DNA from: Myroides pelagicus
GTDB taxonomy: Bacteria > Bacteroidota > Bacteroidia > Flavobacteriales > Flavobacteriaceae
Assembly (NCBI RefSeq): GCF_009711055.1
Contig: NZ_WMJY01000019.1
Span: 1 to 64,000 of the forward strand
DNA: 64,000 nt
Direction: 5' to 3'
Shown here: in pieces, positions 36,675 through 45,352 of the stretch
How positions within the stretch are numbered: position 1 is the first letter of the stretch
How the letters are laid out: each line of letters starts with the position of its first letter
Notes under the pieces: model-generated
Databases searched by the model: none
What the model was told of the DNA's origin: nothing
What the model saw: only the letters and a program-made list of their open reading frames with translations
Made by a program: the position numbers and the translations under genes

Positions 36675-37901
36675 TTATTGTTCTTCTACTTGGAAACCTA
36701 TCTTTTGGAGGTCTTGCCAATATTTTATATAGGATTTCGTAACTACTTCTGCCTCATTTATCACTATTGGCACTTTTAATGCCAGAGGTGCAAAAGCTAA
36801 AGCCATACGATGATCTTGATAGGTATCGATTGTTACCATCGCTTGAAGACAATCAGCCTTTTCAATCTGCAAACTAGCCTCATTTATCGTCACCTCTGCA
36901 CCCAACTTCGTTAATTCGTTTTGCAATGCTAACAAGCGGTCTGTCTCTTTTATCTTTAAAGTATGTAACCCTGTCAATGTACAAGATACCCCTAATCCAA
37001 AACAACTTACTGCAATCGTCTGTGCTAAATCGGGGGTTTCAATTAAGTCCGCCTGAAAATCTGACTTTGCTTCTGCTACTTTTGTCAATTGTACAATATC
37101 ATCTACTGTATACTGCGTATCAACACCCAGTTGCTCATATAAGAAAGCAACCTTACTATCTCCTTGTAAACTATTTTTCTTATAACTCTTTAGTCGAATA
37201 GTCGTTCCAACTGGCGATAAAGCTATCATAGAATAAAAATAAGAAGCTGATGACCAGTCTGACTCTACAGTAAAATGAGTAGATGCTACCTGCTGAATTG
37301 GTTTTACAACAATACTATTCTCTTCAAAGTGTGTCTGCGCTCCCAATTGGTCTAACAACTGCAATGTCATCTCTATATAAGGCCTAGAGGTAATATCACC
37401 TATTAAATCTAGTGTTACTCCCTCAGAAAGTTTCGCTCCTATCAACATCAGTGCAGTGATGTATTGGCTACTTATATTTGCGGGTAGTGTAATATTTCCT
37501 CCTCTGGAGACATGACCTTTTATACGAAGAGGTGGATACCCTTCTTTTTTTTCGTAAGTAATGTCTGCTCCCAATTGCTTTAATGCATCTACTAATACTC
37601 CTATCGGTCTTTCCTGCATGCGGTTACTACCCGTAAGTGTCAAGTGACGTTCTGTACACAAAGCGTAATAGGCCGTCAAAAAACGCATCGTAGTTCCTGC
37701 ATGATGCACATCTATCACATCACCCGTAGAGGCTAATGCACGCTGCATCGCCTGAACATCATCTGCGTCAGAAATATTATCAATGATTAAATCATCAAAA
37801 AGCTCTTGTAGAATCAACAATCGATTACTCTCAGATTTACTACCTGATATAACAACTTGTTGATCCGAAGTCAATCGAATGTGAGGAAGTAATACTTTCA
37901 C
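36675..37901 (-). CDS. aroA: 3-phosphoshikimate 1-carboxyvinyltransferase (EPSP synthase)
   Basis: A 408-residue enzyme of the shikimate pathway that joins shikimate 3-phosphate and phosphoenolpyruvate. Motifs seen are SGSKSESNRLL (about 19-29), HAGTTMRFLTAYYAL (about 66-80, the usual NAGT loop with H at its first position), QERPIGVLVDALKQLGA and DHRMALAFAPLA (about 363-374). The start codon is GTG at 37901. It follows the MazG-like gene by 18 bases in a dtd-membrane protein-mazG-aroA run. The pathway's first enzyme is encoded at 42827. Confidence 0.95.
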   Translation of the reverse strand: MKVLLPHIRLTSDQQVVISGSKSESNRLLILQELFDDLIIDNISDADDVQAMQRALASTGDVIDVHHAGTTMRFLTAYYALCTERHLTLTGSNRMQERPIGVLVDALKQLGADITYEKKEGYPPLRIKGHVSRGGNITLPANISSQYITALMLIGAKLSEGVTLDLIGDITSRPYIEMTLQLLDQLGAQTHFEENSIVVKPIQQVASTHFTVESDWSSASYFYSMIALSPVGTTIRLKSYKKNSLQGDSKVAFLYEQLGVDTQYTVDDIVQLTKVAEAKSDFQADLIETPDLAQTIAVSCFGLGVSCTLTGLHTLKIKETDRLLALQNELTKLGAEVTINEASLQIEKADCLQAMVTIDTYQDHRMALAFAPLALKVPIVINEAEVVTKSYIKYWQDLQKIGFQVEEQ

Positions 37902-37919
37902 TATAATCTAGTATTTTGT

Positions 37920-38246
37920 TTATTTTAATTTTTCATTATTGTGATGACGATCGTGATCACGTTTGGTTTTCAAGTCCATCTTTTTATCAAAAGCTTCTTG
38001 TAAATTCACTCCTGTCTGATTAGCTAAACACATCACGACAAATACTACATCTGCCAACTCCTCTCCTAAATCTTTATTTTTATCGCTCTCTTTTTCGGAC
38101 TGCTCTCCATAGCGTCTAGCGATAATACGAGCAACCTCTCCTACTTCCTCTGTCAGTTGAGCCATATTCGTCAATTCATTAAAATAACGAACTCCATGTT
38201 CTTTAATCCAGTTATCTACTGCTTGCTGTGCGTCTTGTATATTCAT
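37920..38246 (-). CDS. MazG-like nucleotide pyrophosphohydrolase
   Basis: A 108-residue helical protein of the MazG/all-alpha NTP pyrophosphohydrolase superfamily. The metal-binding motif is LTEEVGEVARIIARRYGE (about 31-48, the ExxE part), with EELADVVFVVMCLANQTG (about 63-80, the ExxD part) as the second half. Such enzymes hydrolyse non-canonical or excess nucleoside triphosphates to monophosphates. It sits 4 bases after the 65-residue membrane protein gene and 18 bases before aroA. The specific nucleotide is unknown. Confidence 0.88.
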   Translation of the reverse strand: MNIQDAQQAVDNWIKEHGVRYFNELTNMAQLTEEVGEVARIIARRYGEQSEKESDKNKDLGEELADVVFVVMCLANQTGVNLQEAFDKKMDLKTKRDHDRHHNNEKLK

Positions 38247-38250
38247 TTCT

Positions 38251-38448
38251 TTACTTTTTTTTAAATATTAGTTTCTTTATCCACTTATCGTAAATGATCA
38301 TTAATGCCATAAAGATGACATACTTTACAACGAAATTCATTAAACAAATCTCATCTCCAGAAAAAGCACAACTCACTTCATCTGAAATAAACCACGTTAA
38401 TACCACATAGATTATGGTAAAAAAACTATATTTCACTAATGTATTCAT
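38251..38448 (-). CDS. Small two-segment membrane protein next to dtd
   Basis: A 65-residue protein that I do not recognise. Two hydrophobic segments (about 6-22 and about 41-56) flank a loop with two cysteines (SCAFSGDEICLM), and the C-terminus is strongly basic (KKLIFKKK). Its ATG overlaps the last base of dtd, and the MazG-like gene follows within 5 bases, so it is co-translated with them. This tight packing is the main evidence that it is a real gene. Confidence 0.65.
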   Translation of the reverse strand: MNTLVKYSFFTIIYVVLTWFISDEVSCAFSGDEICLMNFVVKYVIFMALMIIYDKWIKKLIFKKK

Positions 38449-38900
38449 TATTCTTTATTTTGTGTATCTATACTAATAGTAACTGGTCCATCATTCAGCA
38501 ATCGCACTTTCATATCTGCACCAAACATTCCTGTCTGTACTTGCTTTCCTAGATCCTCTTCAACTTTTTTGACGAATTGCTCATACATCGGAATAGCAAA
38601 GTCTGGCTTTGCTGCCCGAATATACGAAGGCCTATTTCCTTTTTTTGTCGAAGCGTGCAAAGTAAACTGACTAACCACGAGTATCTCTCCTCCGATATCT
38701 TTCACTGACTTATTCATTACTCCTTCTTCATCTTCAAAAATGCGTAAATTAACTATCTTTCCGGACAACCAATCAATATCTTGTTGTGTATCGATTTCTT
38801 CAATACCCACCAATACTAATAGCCCCTGACTAATCTGACCGATAACGTTTCCGTCAACGGTAACTGATGCTTCCTGCACACGTTGTATTACTGTTCTCAA
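38448..38900 (-). CDS. dtd: D-aminoacyl-tRNA deacylase Dtd
   Basis: A 150-residue enzyme that removes D-amino acids (and some glycine) mistakenly attached to tRNA. The two active-site motifs are SQFTLHAS (about 78-85) and LNDGPVTISID (about 134-144). The start is TTG at 38900 (MRTVIQRVQEASV), which fits the family's usual beginning and lies 26 bases after a promoter box. It heads the run dtd-membrane protein-MazG-aroA. Confidence 0.94.
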   Translation of the reverse strand: MRTVIQRVQEASVTVDGNVIGQISQGLLVLVGIEEIDTQQDIDWLSGKIVNLRIFEDEEGVMNKSVKDIGGEILVVSQFTLHASTKKGNRPSYIRAAKPDFAIPMYEQFVKKVEEDLGKQVQTGMFGADMKVRLLNDGPVTISIDTQNKE

Positions 38901-38926
38901 TCTATTTTACTTTTTTTGTATCTATA

Positions 38927-38934
38927 CAAACTTA
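38927..38934 (-). promoter_or_regulatory. -7 promoter box of the dtd-aroA run
   Basis: The minus strand reads TAAGTTTG, an exact TAnnTTTG match, 26 bases before the TTG start of dtd. Confidence 0.5.
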
Positions 38935-39009
38935 CTATTTTCATTATTTGCTCCCTTTTAAATTTTATTTAAAAAGAAGTTTAGAAACCATTTATTCCTT
39001 TTACAACAA

Positions 39010-40980
39010 CTAATCTATGCGTTCAATGACCACTTGCTCCTGTAGTTTCTCAAACAATAACTGATACATCTCTCTAACTTTCGAATATTGAGAGGCAGCT
39101 ATTTCAACAGTTTTTTTTCCAACTAACAACACAGCTTCCACTGTCTCTTTTTTATCCGTGTATTTTAATTTGAATGACAATCCATTTTCCTGATTTTTCC
39201 ATTCTTTATCAGAAGGAAGCTCTACTACTCTGTATCCTTCCGGTAATTTTAATTGGACACTGTAAGTATATGTATTAGGATAAGCAAAATTAACAGGAAA
39301 TTTCCTTTCTAAAGATTCAAATGGATTTACCTTCACATCATAAAACTGAAACAAATTTATAAACTGTTTATTCCCAAAATTAAATGTTGCATTAGCCTTA
39401 GACAGCTCAAAAGCAATACGTGTTTTATTTACCGAAGCAGTAGTCTGCTTTTTAAAGTCTAAAGCAGAAATTCGTGCGCCTCCTAAAGTGTATTCTAAAC
39501 CTCTTTTGAAAAAGAATTCACCTGCTTGATTCATGCGCTCTCTAATGAATATAGACTCATAATTATCATAAGTATAAACTCCACCTCCACTAATTATACC
39601 CGCTGCACTCAAAGATAACTGGTAAAGCTCTTGTCGATTAGATAAAATCGTAGGCGTAAGACGTAAACTTACATTAACTCCGTTCTCTTTAATCATAACA
39701 GCTTCGTCATTTAGATTGTCAATAGGAATAATCCCTAGAGACGACTGCTTACTCGATGCATCTAATGTATAATATTGTCCCTCTACTTTAATCAAAGCAA
39801 GCAAGGTATTGAAGTAGACTGATTGCCAATCGCGTTGCTTACCTGCACTTCGCGTACGAACCAATAATGGATTTGCCTCTATACCTGTATACCTCAACAT
39901 CGAAACCAGAATCATATTAATATCTGCCGAGTTTCCTGTTCCTTTGTAGAAGGCAGTTTTTACCCTCTCTTGTGGATAGATACTATACATACCGTTCCAA
40001 GTTACTTTGTCTTGAACAAAGGCTAATAACTCTGCACTTCTGTCCAGCTCATTTTTTAATTGTAACTCTTCTACATTTAATAGTTTTCGGTAATACTTAT
40101 CTTCTTCTATATTCTTCCAAAAACGCTTATCTTTCTGAAACGCCTCTATAAAGCTCTTTTGGTTCACTAAAACCTCTTGCTCCTTCATCCCTGGAAACTT
40201 CACCGTCTTCAAATCAAAACGAACCTGATCTTTATAATTCAAGACATTATCCATATACGCCTCCTCTTCAAATGCAGCCACCTCTTTCACTTGCATAACC
40301 TTCACTAGAGATTTGACCTTACTTCCTCCTAGCAGACTACCTCCATATCTCACGTCTTCTTCCTTCTCAGTACTCTGTATCTTATTTTGACCATATTGAT
40401 ACATCTGATAGGTAAAATATTCGGGCACACGCAGTGAATATGTAGATACTATTTTAGGCAATTCTCCTTGGATTTCCCATTGAGGTAATACATCTAGATT
40501 CTCACTTACTTTGGTGTAGCGATAGACAATAATGCTACCCGCTTTAATATCTTTAAACGTCACTGTCCATTCGCGAAAGTCATCTGCCTCCTTATTCAGT
40601 GTATAATCTTTATTGGTCAGCTTGCGTTTCACTATTTCATTACCTTGTAAACTGTAAATCAACACCTCTTCAATAACTGCATCTTCTTTATACACACCCT
40701 TAACAAAATAAGAGACGCGAAAAGCTACCTTATCTAAGCTTGTAGAGTTATATACTTTTACTTTTCTCTTGACCTCGTGACCAACAACATAATTACCATC
40801 GTAATTATTAATATCAAATAGCACATTTATTTGCTCATCAAGAACTACAGCCTCTGCTTCTGGAAAGAGTACATTCTTTGTCTCTAGTAATTCTTGCTTA
40901 GTTACCTCATCTGTATTTTCTTGTCCTTGAACACTAAAAGTGCTAAGCAAAAACAAGCTAATCATTACAATATACTTCAT
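39010..40980 (-). CDS. DUF3857/transglutaminase-like secreted protein, probably inactive
   Basis: A 656-residue protein with a signal peptide (~20 residues, ending VQGQ), an N-terminal DUF3857 beta-sandwich (about 40-220) and a transglutaminase-like domain (about 300-420). The remaining third is a beta-rich C-terminal domain. Active transglutaminase-like proteins need Cys-His-Asp. Here the cysteine position reads GNSADIN and the histidine position YFNTLL, so the domain looks catalytically dead; the aspartate (LDASS) is kept. The ATG at 40980 is preferred over a TTG at 40998. The role is unknown; it may bind peptides or scaffold complexes. Confidence 0.82.
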   Translation of the reverse strand: MKYIVMISLFLLSTFSVQGQENTDEVTKQELLETKNVLFPEAEAVVLDEQINVLFDINNYDGNYVVGHEVKRKVKVYNSTSLDKVAFRVSYFVKGVYKEDAVIEEVLIYSLQGNEIVKRKLTNKDYTLNKEADDFREWTVTFKDIKAGSIIVYRYTKVSENLDVLPQWEIQGELPKIVSTYSLRVPEYFTYQMYQYGQNKIQSTEKEEDVRYGGSLLGGSKVKSLVKVMQVKEVAAFEEEAYMDNVLNYKDQVRFDLKTVKFPGMKEQEVLVNQKSFIEAFQKDKRFWKNIEEDKYYRKLLNVEELQLKNELDRSAELLAFVQDKVTWNGMYSIYPQERVKTAFYKGTGNSADINMILVSMLRYTGIEANPLLVRTRSAGKQRDWQSVYFNTLLALIKVEGQYYTLDASSKQSSLGIIPIDNLNDEAVMIKENGVNVSLRLTPTILSNRQELYQLSLSAAGIISGGGVYTYDNYESIFIRERMNQAGEFFFKRGLEYTLGGARISALDFKKQTTASVNKTRIAFELSKANATFNFGNKQFINLFQFYDVKVNPFESLERKFPVNFAYPNTYTYSVQLKLPEGYRVVELPSDKEWKNQENGLSFKLKYTDKKETVEAVLLVGKKTVEIAASQYSKVREMYQLLFEKLQEQVVIERID

Positions 40981-41035
40981 ATAAACGATCCTTTTCAATG
41001 AAAGTAGAAAAGTACGTCATTCTATACTAAAAACA

Positions 41036-41064
41036 AAGTACAAGACTTGAGTTATCTTGTGCTT
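41036..41064 (-). terminator. Orphan terminator-like hairpin
   Basis: A 10-bp stem (AAGTACAAGA with TCTTGTGCTT, one G-U pair) and 9-base loop, followed on the minus strand by TTTGTTTTT. No annotated gene on the minus strand ends here: rsgA already has its own terminator at 41825. It may close an unannotated transcript within 41070-41820. Confidence 0.45.
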
Positions 41065-41160
41065 TTATCTTACTTGATGTCAACAAAAAATATGTAATCT
41101 AACAAATATTCCCGGTATTAGCCATAACCTTTTCAATTGAGCTCTTTTTGTCTTCTTAAT

Positions 41161-41260
41161 ATCCTTATTTGTTGCCAAGATTGAGGTATTCTTGCAGTAT
41201 ACCTGCACTATAGCCCCAAAAAGGACTTCCTTGGCAAGAAAAGGTCAAGCATACTGCACT
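41161..41260 (+). repeat. Dispersed intergenic repeat, copy B
   Basis: It shares an ordered pattern with copy C (62859-62955): an upstream ATTT, then TGAGGTAT, CT-CAGT, an A-run AAAAAG and CTTGGCA-GA. It contains two interleaved complementary pairs, TTGCCAAG (41172-41179) with CTTGGCAA (41230-41237), and GCAGTAT (41194-41200) with ATACTGC (41251-41257). These could form a pseudoknot in RNA. Copies A and B are similar more loosely. Confidence 0.5.
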
Positions 41261-41824
41261 CATTCTGCTCGAATCTCTCCACATACACGGACAATAAATC
41301 TAATTTTCATAAATCACTAGATGTAACTCCGTAAAACACCTCTTAGGAATTTGGTTCGAACAAATCAAAAAAAATTGCCTTAACTAAAACATAACTAACT
41401 CTATATAAATTAAATATAGCAAAATTAAAAGTCATTTTTAACTATCTTACGATTAACGCACAGCTATTTTCAAACTAATCTTAACTACAACTTCACGTTA
41501 AGAAAAGAACTTTTTTCAAGATAATTTACCCTTTAAATTGAAATTATATTTTTCACAACAACCTCATTAATAGACACAGATCTTCTAATATGTTACTTAT
41601 TTTAGCTTCGTAAACGCCATACTTTACCAGTACAAAATAAAAGCAGAACAGCGAATAATTAACATAATTATAAAGTAAAAAATCTCTTGTGAGAAATTAA
41701 AAAACAATAAGCTCTTGGAGAATATCTATGAAGGTATTTACATTATAAAAACTGTCTGCTGAGTTTTGATCTGGTCTTGTACGTAAAAGGCAACGTCTGA
41801 AATAAGAAAAAACATCTTTAAACA

Positions 41825-41855
41825 AAAAAACCAAGACTATTCGTCTTGGTTTTTT
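41825..41855. terminator. Intrinsic terminator after rsgA
   Basis: A 13-bp stem (AAAAAACCAAGAC with GTCTTGGTTTTTT) and a 5-base loop, overlapping the rsgA stop codon at 41837. On the minus strand it runs into a T tract. Confidence 0.85.
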
Positions 41856-42802
41856 CCATCTTTATAAACATCTGTTCGATAGTTCTCTTCTTCTCCATCA
41901 AGGATTTGAATATAACTCTTGTACCTCGACCAAGACAATAAATCATCGTCTAAAGCTTCCTTAACGGCACAATAAGGTTCTTCTCTATGCAAACAATTAT
42001 TAAACTTACACTGATCTTTTAAAGCAAAGAATTCAGGAAAATAATCTCCCACTTCTTGAGGTTCCATATCTACAATTCCGAAACCTCTAATACCAGGTGT
42101 ATCAATAATCTGTGCGTCAAATGATAATTCAAACATTTCAGCAAAAGTAGTTGTATGTTGCCCTTGTTGGTGTTGCTCAGAGATCTTAGCTGTCTTTAAA
42201 TTAAGTCCAGGTTCAATGGCATTAATCAACGTAGACTTTCCTACTCCAGAATGTCCAGAAAACATTGAGACATTCCCCTTCATACGCTCTTTTATTTCAT
42301 CAATCCCCTTACCTGTCAAAGCAGACACACGTAAACACTCATAACCAATCTGGCTATATAGATACTGTAAATAAAGCTGCTCATCTAAAGCTTCTTCAGA
42401 AAAAGTATCAACTTTATTAAACACCAAAATTGTCTTGATGCCATAGGCTTCTGCAGTCACTAAGAAGCGATCGATAAAACTAGTGGTCGTCACGGGATTG
42501 TCAATAGTAACAATCAAAAACAAAATATCAATATTAGAAGCAATAATGTGTACTTGTTTTGATAAGTTTACCGATTTACGGACAATGTAATTTTTTCGAG
42601 GCTCGATCACATTAATCACCCCAGTAGTTACATCGTTATTCGTCTCTAACTCGAACTGCACATGGTCGCCAACTGCTAAAGGATTTGTACTCTTAATTCC
42701 TTTGATACGGAACTTCCCTTTAATACGGCAGTCATAAAACTCACCTTCTTCACTTTTAACCGAATACCAACTACCTGTTGATTTGTAAACGATTCCCTTC
42801 AT
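41837..42802 (-). CDS. rsgA: Ribosome small-subunit-dependent GTPase RsgA
   Basis: A 321-residue GTPase that helps mature the 30S subunit. It has an N-terminal OB-fold (about 1-75) and a circularly permuted GTPase domain, in which the G4 motif NKVD (129-132) comes before the P-loop GHSGVGKS (183-190). A C-terminal zinc-binding region has C-x5-C-x-H and a later C (CKFNNCLH and EPYCAV). It lies 24 bases downstream of the DAHP synthase-chorismate mutase gene, and the two are probably co-transcribed. Confidence 0.94.
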   Translation of the reverse strand: MKGIVYKSTGSWYSVKSEEGEFYDCRIKGKFRIKGIKSTNPLAVGDHVQFELETNNDVTTGVINVIEPRKNYIVRKSVNLSKQVHIIASNIDILFLIVTIDNPVTTTSFIDRFLVTAEAYGIKTILVFNKVDTFSEEALDEQLYLQYLYSQIGYECLRVSALTGKGIDEIKERMKGNVSMFSGHSGVGKSTLINAIEPGLNLKTAKISEQHQQGQHTTTFAEMFELSFDAQIIDTPGIRGFGIVDMEPQEVGDYFPEFFALKDQCKFNNCLHREEPYCAVKEALDDDLLSWSRYKSYIQILDGEEENYRTDVYKDGKNQDE

Positions 42803-42826
42803 ACTTAACTTTTAGCTTACTTATTC

Positions 42827-43906
42827 TTATTTATTAATAATCTTATCTTGTCTATGGATAGATTCCTGGTGAATAGCCGTATAAATATTGGTAATAAACT
42901 CTTCTGTAAATCCAATATGTTTACCTTCTTCCTGCATCTTATCCAAAATTTTAGTCCATCTATCTTGTTGGAATACAGCTACGTTCTTTTCTTTCTTTAA
43001 CATACCAATTGCATCCGAAATTGCCATACGTTTTCTTAACAAGTCCAATAACTTACTATCCATATCGTTAATCTGAATACGCAAGCCTTGAATACGCTGT
43101 AAGAAATCTTCTGTATCATCAGTCACATTTCTAACCTTTAAACTAGCGATGATATCAGATAGTTGTTCAGGCGTTACTTGTTGAGCGGCATCACTCCAAG
43201 CATTTTCAGGATCACAATGTGTTTCAATCATTAATCCCTCAAAGTTCAAATCAAGTGCCTGTTGAGATACTCCTAGAATCTTATTTCTATTCCCTGTAAT
43301 ATGCGATGGATCACAGAAAATTGGAATATTTGGCAAATGTAACTTTAAATCTAATGGTATTTGCCATTCTGGATTATTTCTATACTTAGTTTTTTCATAA
43401 GTACTAAATCCTCTGTGGATTACACCTAATTTTTTAATTCCAGCTTTAGCAAGGCGTTCAACGCCTCCCATCCATAACGCTAAATCTGGATTAACAGGGT
43501 TTTTAATTAAGACAATTTTATCTGTCCCTTGCAAAGCATCTGCTAATTCCTGAACAGCGAAAGGATTTACAGCAGTACGCGCACCGATCCACAAAATGTC
43601 GATATCGTGCTCTAAACACAACTGTACATGTTCTGCTGTAGCAACTTCAGTTGCTAATAGCATACCAGTTTCGGCTTTTACCTGTTGCAACCATTTTAAT
43701 CCAATGGCTCCAACACCTTCAAATCCACCTGGACGAGTACGAGGCTTCCATATTCCGGCGCGATAGACTTTTACCTCTTTGGGTAAAGATTTCGCAATTC
43801 TCATAACTTGTTCTGGTGTTTCTGCACTACAAGGTCCCGCTATTATAGCTGGGTTTTGTCCCTGAAATAAAGACAACCAATCCTTGTTTACATCTAGTTT
43901 TTCCAT
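42827..43906 (-). CDS. Bifunctional DAHP synthase / chorismate mutase
   Basis: A 359-residue fusion. Residues about 1-265 form a type I DAHP synthase of the KDOPS-like branch (PAIIAGPCSAET, YRAGIWKPRTRPGGFEG, IFCDPSHITGNR), which joins PEP and erythrose 4-phosphate. Residues about 270-359 form an AroQ-type chorismate mutase (RIQINDMDSKLLDLLRKRM, AISDAIGMLKKEKN, VFQQDRW). It thus holds the first and a branch-point step of aromatic amino acid synthesis in one chain, with the mutase probably serving as a feedback domain. EPSP synthase is encoded at 36675-37901. Confidence 0.93.
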   Translation of the reverse strand: MEKLDVNKDWLSLFQGQNPAIIAGPCSAETPEQVMRIAKSLPKEVKVYRAGIWKPRTRPGGFEGVGAIGLKWLQQVKAETGMLLATEVATAEHVQLCLEHDIDILWIGARTAVNPFAVQELADALQGTDKIVLIKNPVNPDLALWMGGVERLAKAGIKKLGVIHRGFSTYEKTKYRNNPEWQIPLDLKLHLPNIPIFCDPSHITGNRNKILGVSQQALDLNFEGLMIETHCDPENAWSDAAQQVTPEQLSDIIASLKVRNVTDDTEDFLQRIQGLRIQINDMDSKLLDLLRKRMAISDAIGMLKKEKNVAVFQQDRWTKILDKMQEEGKHIGFTEEFITNIYTAIHQESIHRQDKIINK

Positions 43907-43946
43907 TGGTTTAAATTTTTAATTACATTACTAACGATTTTAATTG

Positions 43947-43993
43947 AGTGTAAATTACAATATAATACTCAAAAAAGGATTACAATTTACACT
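43947..43993. promoter_or_regulatory. 10-bp inverted repeat in a divergent promoter region
   Basis: AGTGTAAATT (43947-43956) and AATTTACACT (43984-43993) are perfect inverted repeats separated by 27 bases. They lie between the DAHP synthase gene and the TauE gene. A second element, ATTACAA, also recurs inside. This could be a regulator site for either gene, though AT-rich chance pairing is possible. Confidence 0.35.
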
Positions 43994-44076
43994 AAAGAAT
44001 TAGATAATTGTGTTTTAAAATCATTTATTATTTATAAATAAGTACTTTTAACCCATAAATCAATAAAACGAAACAA

Positions 44077-44919
44077 ATGACTTTATTAACCTTTACCCTA
44101 ATCATGTTCTTAGGTGCATTTGCTGCAGGGTTTATAGGATCGTTGTCTGGTTTAGGAGGAGGGATTATTATCATTCCTCTACTATCTGTCTTTTTAGGCG
44201 TAGATATGCACTATGCAATAGGAACAGCCTTAGTAGCCGTGATTGCCACCTCATCGGGTTCAGCATCTGCTTACGTCAAAGAAGGGATTACCAATATGCG
44301 TCTTGGAATGTTTCTAGAAATGGCAACCACAGCAGGAGCCGTAGCAGGAGCCATTATTTCAACGAATGCACCGACCTCAATTCTCGCAGTAATCTTTGGT
44401 ATCACACTAACTTTTTCAGCCATTAACTCCCTTCGCAAAAAAGAAGATCACTTAGTTTTACCAAACGAATCTTCTAAATTAGCTACTCAACTAAAATTAA
44501 ACAGTAACTACCCTACGCCTACTGGAGAGAAAGTTCACTATGGTATGAAAAATATTCTCGGTGGATTTAGCATGATGGGACTAGCAGGTATGATGTCAGG
44601 ACTTTTGGGAATAGGGTCAGGAGCCTTTAAGGTTATTGCCATGGATACTATAATGAAAGTTCCTTTTAAAGTATCGACAACGACAAGCAACTTCATGATG
44701 GGAGTAACCGCTATAGCAAGCTCAGTCATCTACTTACAAAAAGGATATATCAAACCAAGCATTTGTATGCCTGTCATCATCGGTGTTCTACTAGGTGCAA
44801 TGGCAGGAGCAAAAGTACTGATGAAAGCCAATCCTAAAAAACTAAAGACCTTCTTCGCTTTCCTTATTCTAGCTTTAGCAATTAATATGATGTACAATGG
44901 AATAATGGGTAACCTCTAA
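44077..44919 (+). CDS. TauE/SafE-family sulfite or organic-anion exporter
   Basis: A 280-residue membrane protein of the TauE/SafE (TSUP) family with about eight helices. It shows the two repeated halves: FIGSLSGLGGGIIIIPLLSV near 20-39, and GLAGMMSGLLGIGSGAFKV near 168-186. Family members move sulfite, sulfoacetate or other organosulfur anions, usually outward. The DUF1634 gene starts 11 bases downstream, a pairing often seen, so the two probably act together in the membrane. The substrate is not specified by the sequence. Confidence 0.88.
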   Translation: MTLLTFTLIMFLGAFAAGFIGSLSGLGGGIIIIPLLSVFLGVDMHYAIGTALVAVIATSSGSASAYVKEGITNMRLGMFLEMATTAGAVAGAIISTNAPTSILAVIFGITLTFSAINSLRKKEDHLVLPNESSKLATQLKLNSNYPTPTGEKVHYGMKNILGGFSMMGLAGMMSGLLGIGSGAFKVIAMDTIMKVPFKVSTTTSNFMMGVTAIASSVIYLQKGYIKPSICMPVIIGVLLGAMAGAKVLMKANPKKLKTFFAFLILALAINMMYNGIMGNL

Positions 44920-44929
44920 AGCAATTCAA

Positions 44930-45313
44930 ATGAAAAAAATCAACGATATAGATCTTCAAACTATCTTGGGCAATGTCTTAAGATATGGGGTATGGACAGC
45001 TTTATCTGTAGCATTATTAGGAGGTGTACTAGTTTTATTTACGCAATCCAATAATACAGTGGACTTTTCCTCGTTTATTGAACAGGATCACAATCTATTT
45101 CAAGTCATTGAAAATGTACTTATGAACGTCTCAAAAGGAAATGGAGAAGCAATTATCTTTTTAGGTATTCTCTTGTTATTTTTGACACCTGCCTTGCGAT
45201 TAGTTCTTTCACTAGTAGCTTTCATCTTAGAAAAAGATTGGATGTATGTCATTATTTCCTTGATCGTCATCGGTATTATTACCCTTAGCGTTTCTCTCGG
45301 ATTTTCACATTAA
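44930..45313 (+). CDS. DUF1634-domain membrane protein
   Basis: A 127-residue protein with three hydrophobic segments (about 20-40, about 75-100 and about 107-125). It is a DUF1634 family member: LRYGVWTALSVALLGGVLVL opens the domain and FLTPALRLVLSLVAF lies before the last helices. It is commonly encoded beside TauE/SafE exporters, as here, and is probably an accessory subunit of that exporter. Its molecular role is not established. Confidence 0.82.
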   Translation: MKKINDIDLQTILGNVLRYGVWTALSVALLGGVLVLFTQSNNTVDFSSFIEQDHNLFQVIENVLMNVSKGNGEAIIFLGILLLFLTPALRLVLSLVAFILEKDWMYVIISLIVIGIITLSVSLGFSH

Positions 45314-45352
45314 ATATTTAATTTTGTTACACCTAAAAAACAATAGTACAAA

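Larger units (their letters stand above)
40981..41836. other. 856-bp intergenic region with repeat copy B and hairpins
   Basis: Between the DUF3857 gene and rsgA, both on the minus strand, lies a long gap with no annotated gene. It contains a terminator-like hairpin (41036-41064), repeat copy B (41161-41260), AT-rich DNA, and a less AT-rich stretch (about 41746-41816). On the minus strand that stretch reads as an open frame containing RRCLLRTRPDQNS, without a clear start. Confidence 0.55.

Noticed and set aside
41836..43906. Idea that rsgA and the DAHP synthase fusion form a stress operon
   Set aside because: The two are adjacent and probably co-transcribed, but nothing in the sequence links ribosome assembly to aromatic synthesis beyond proximity.
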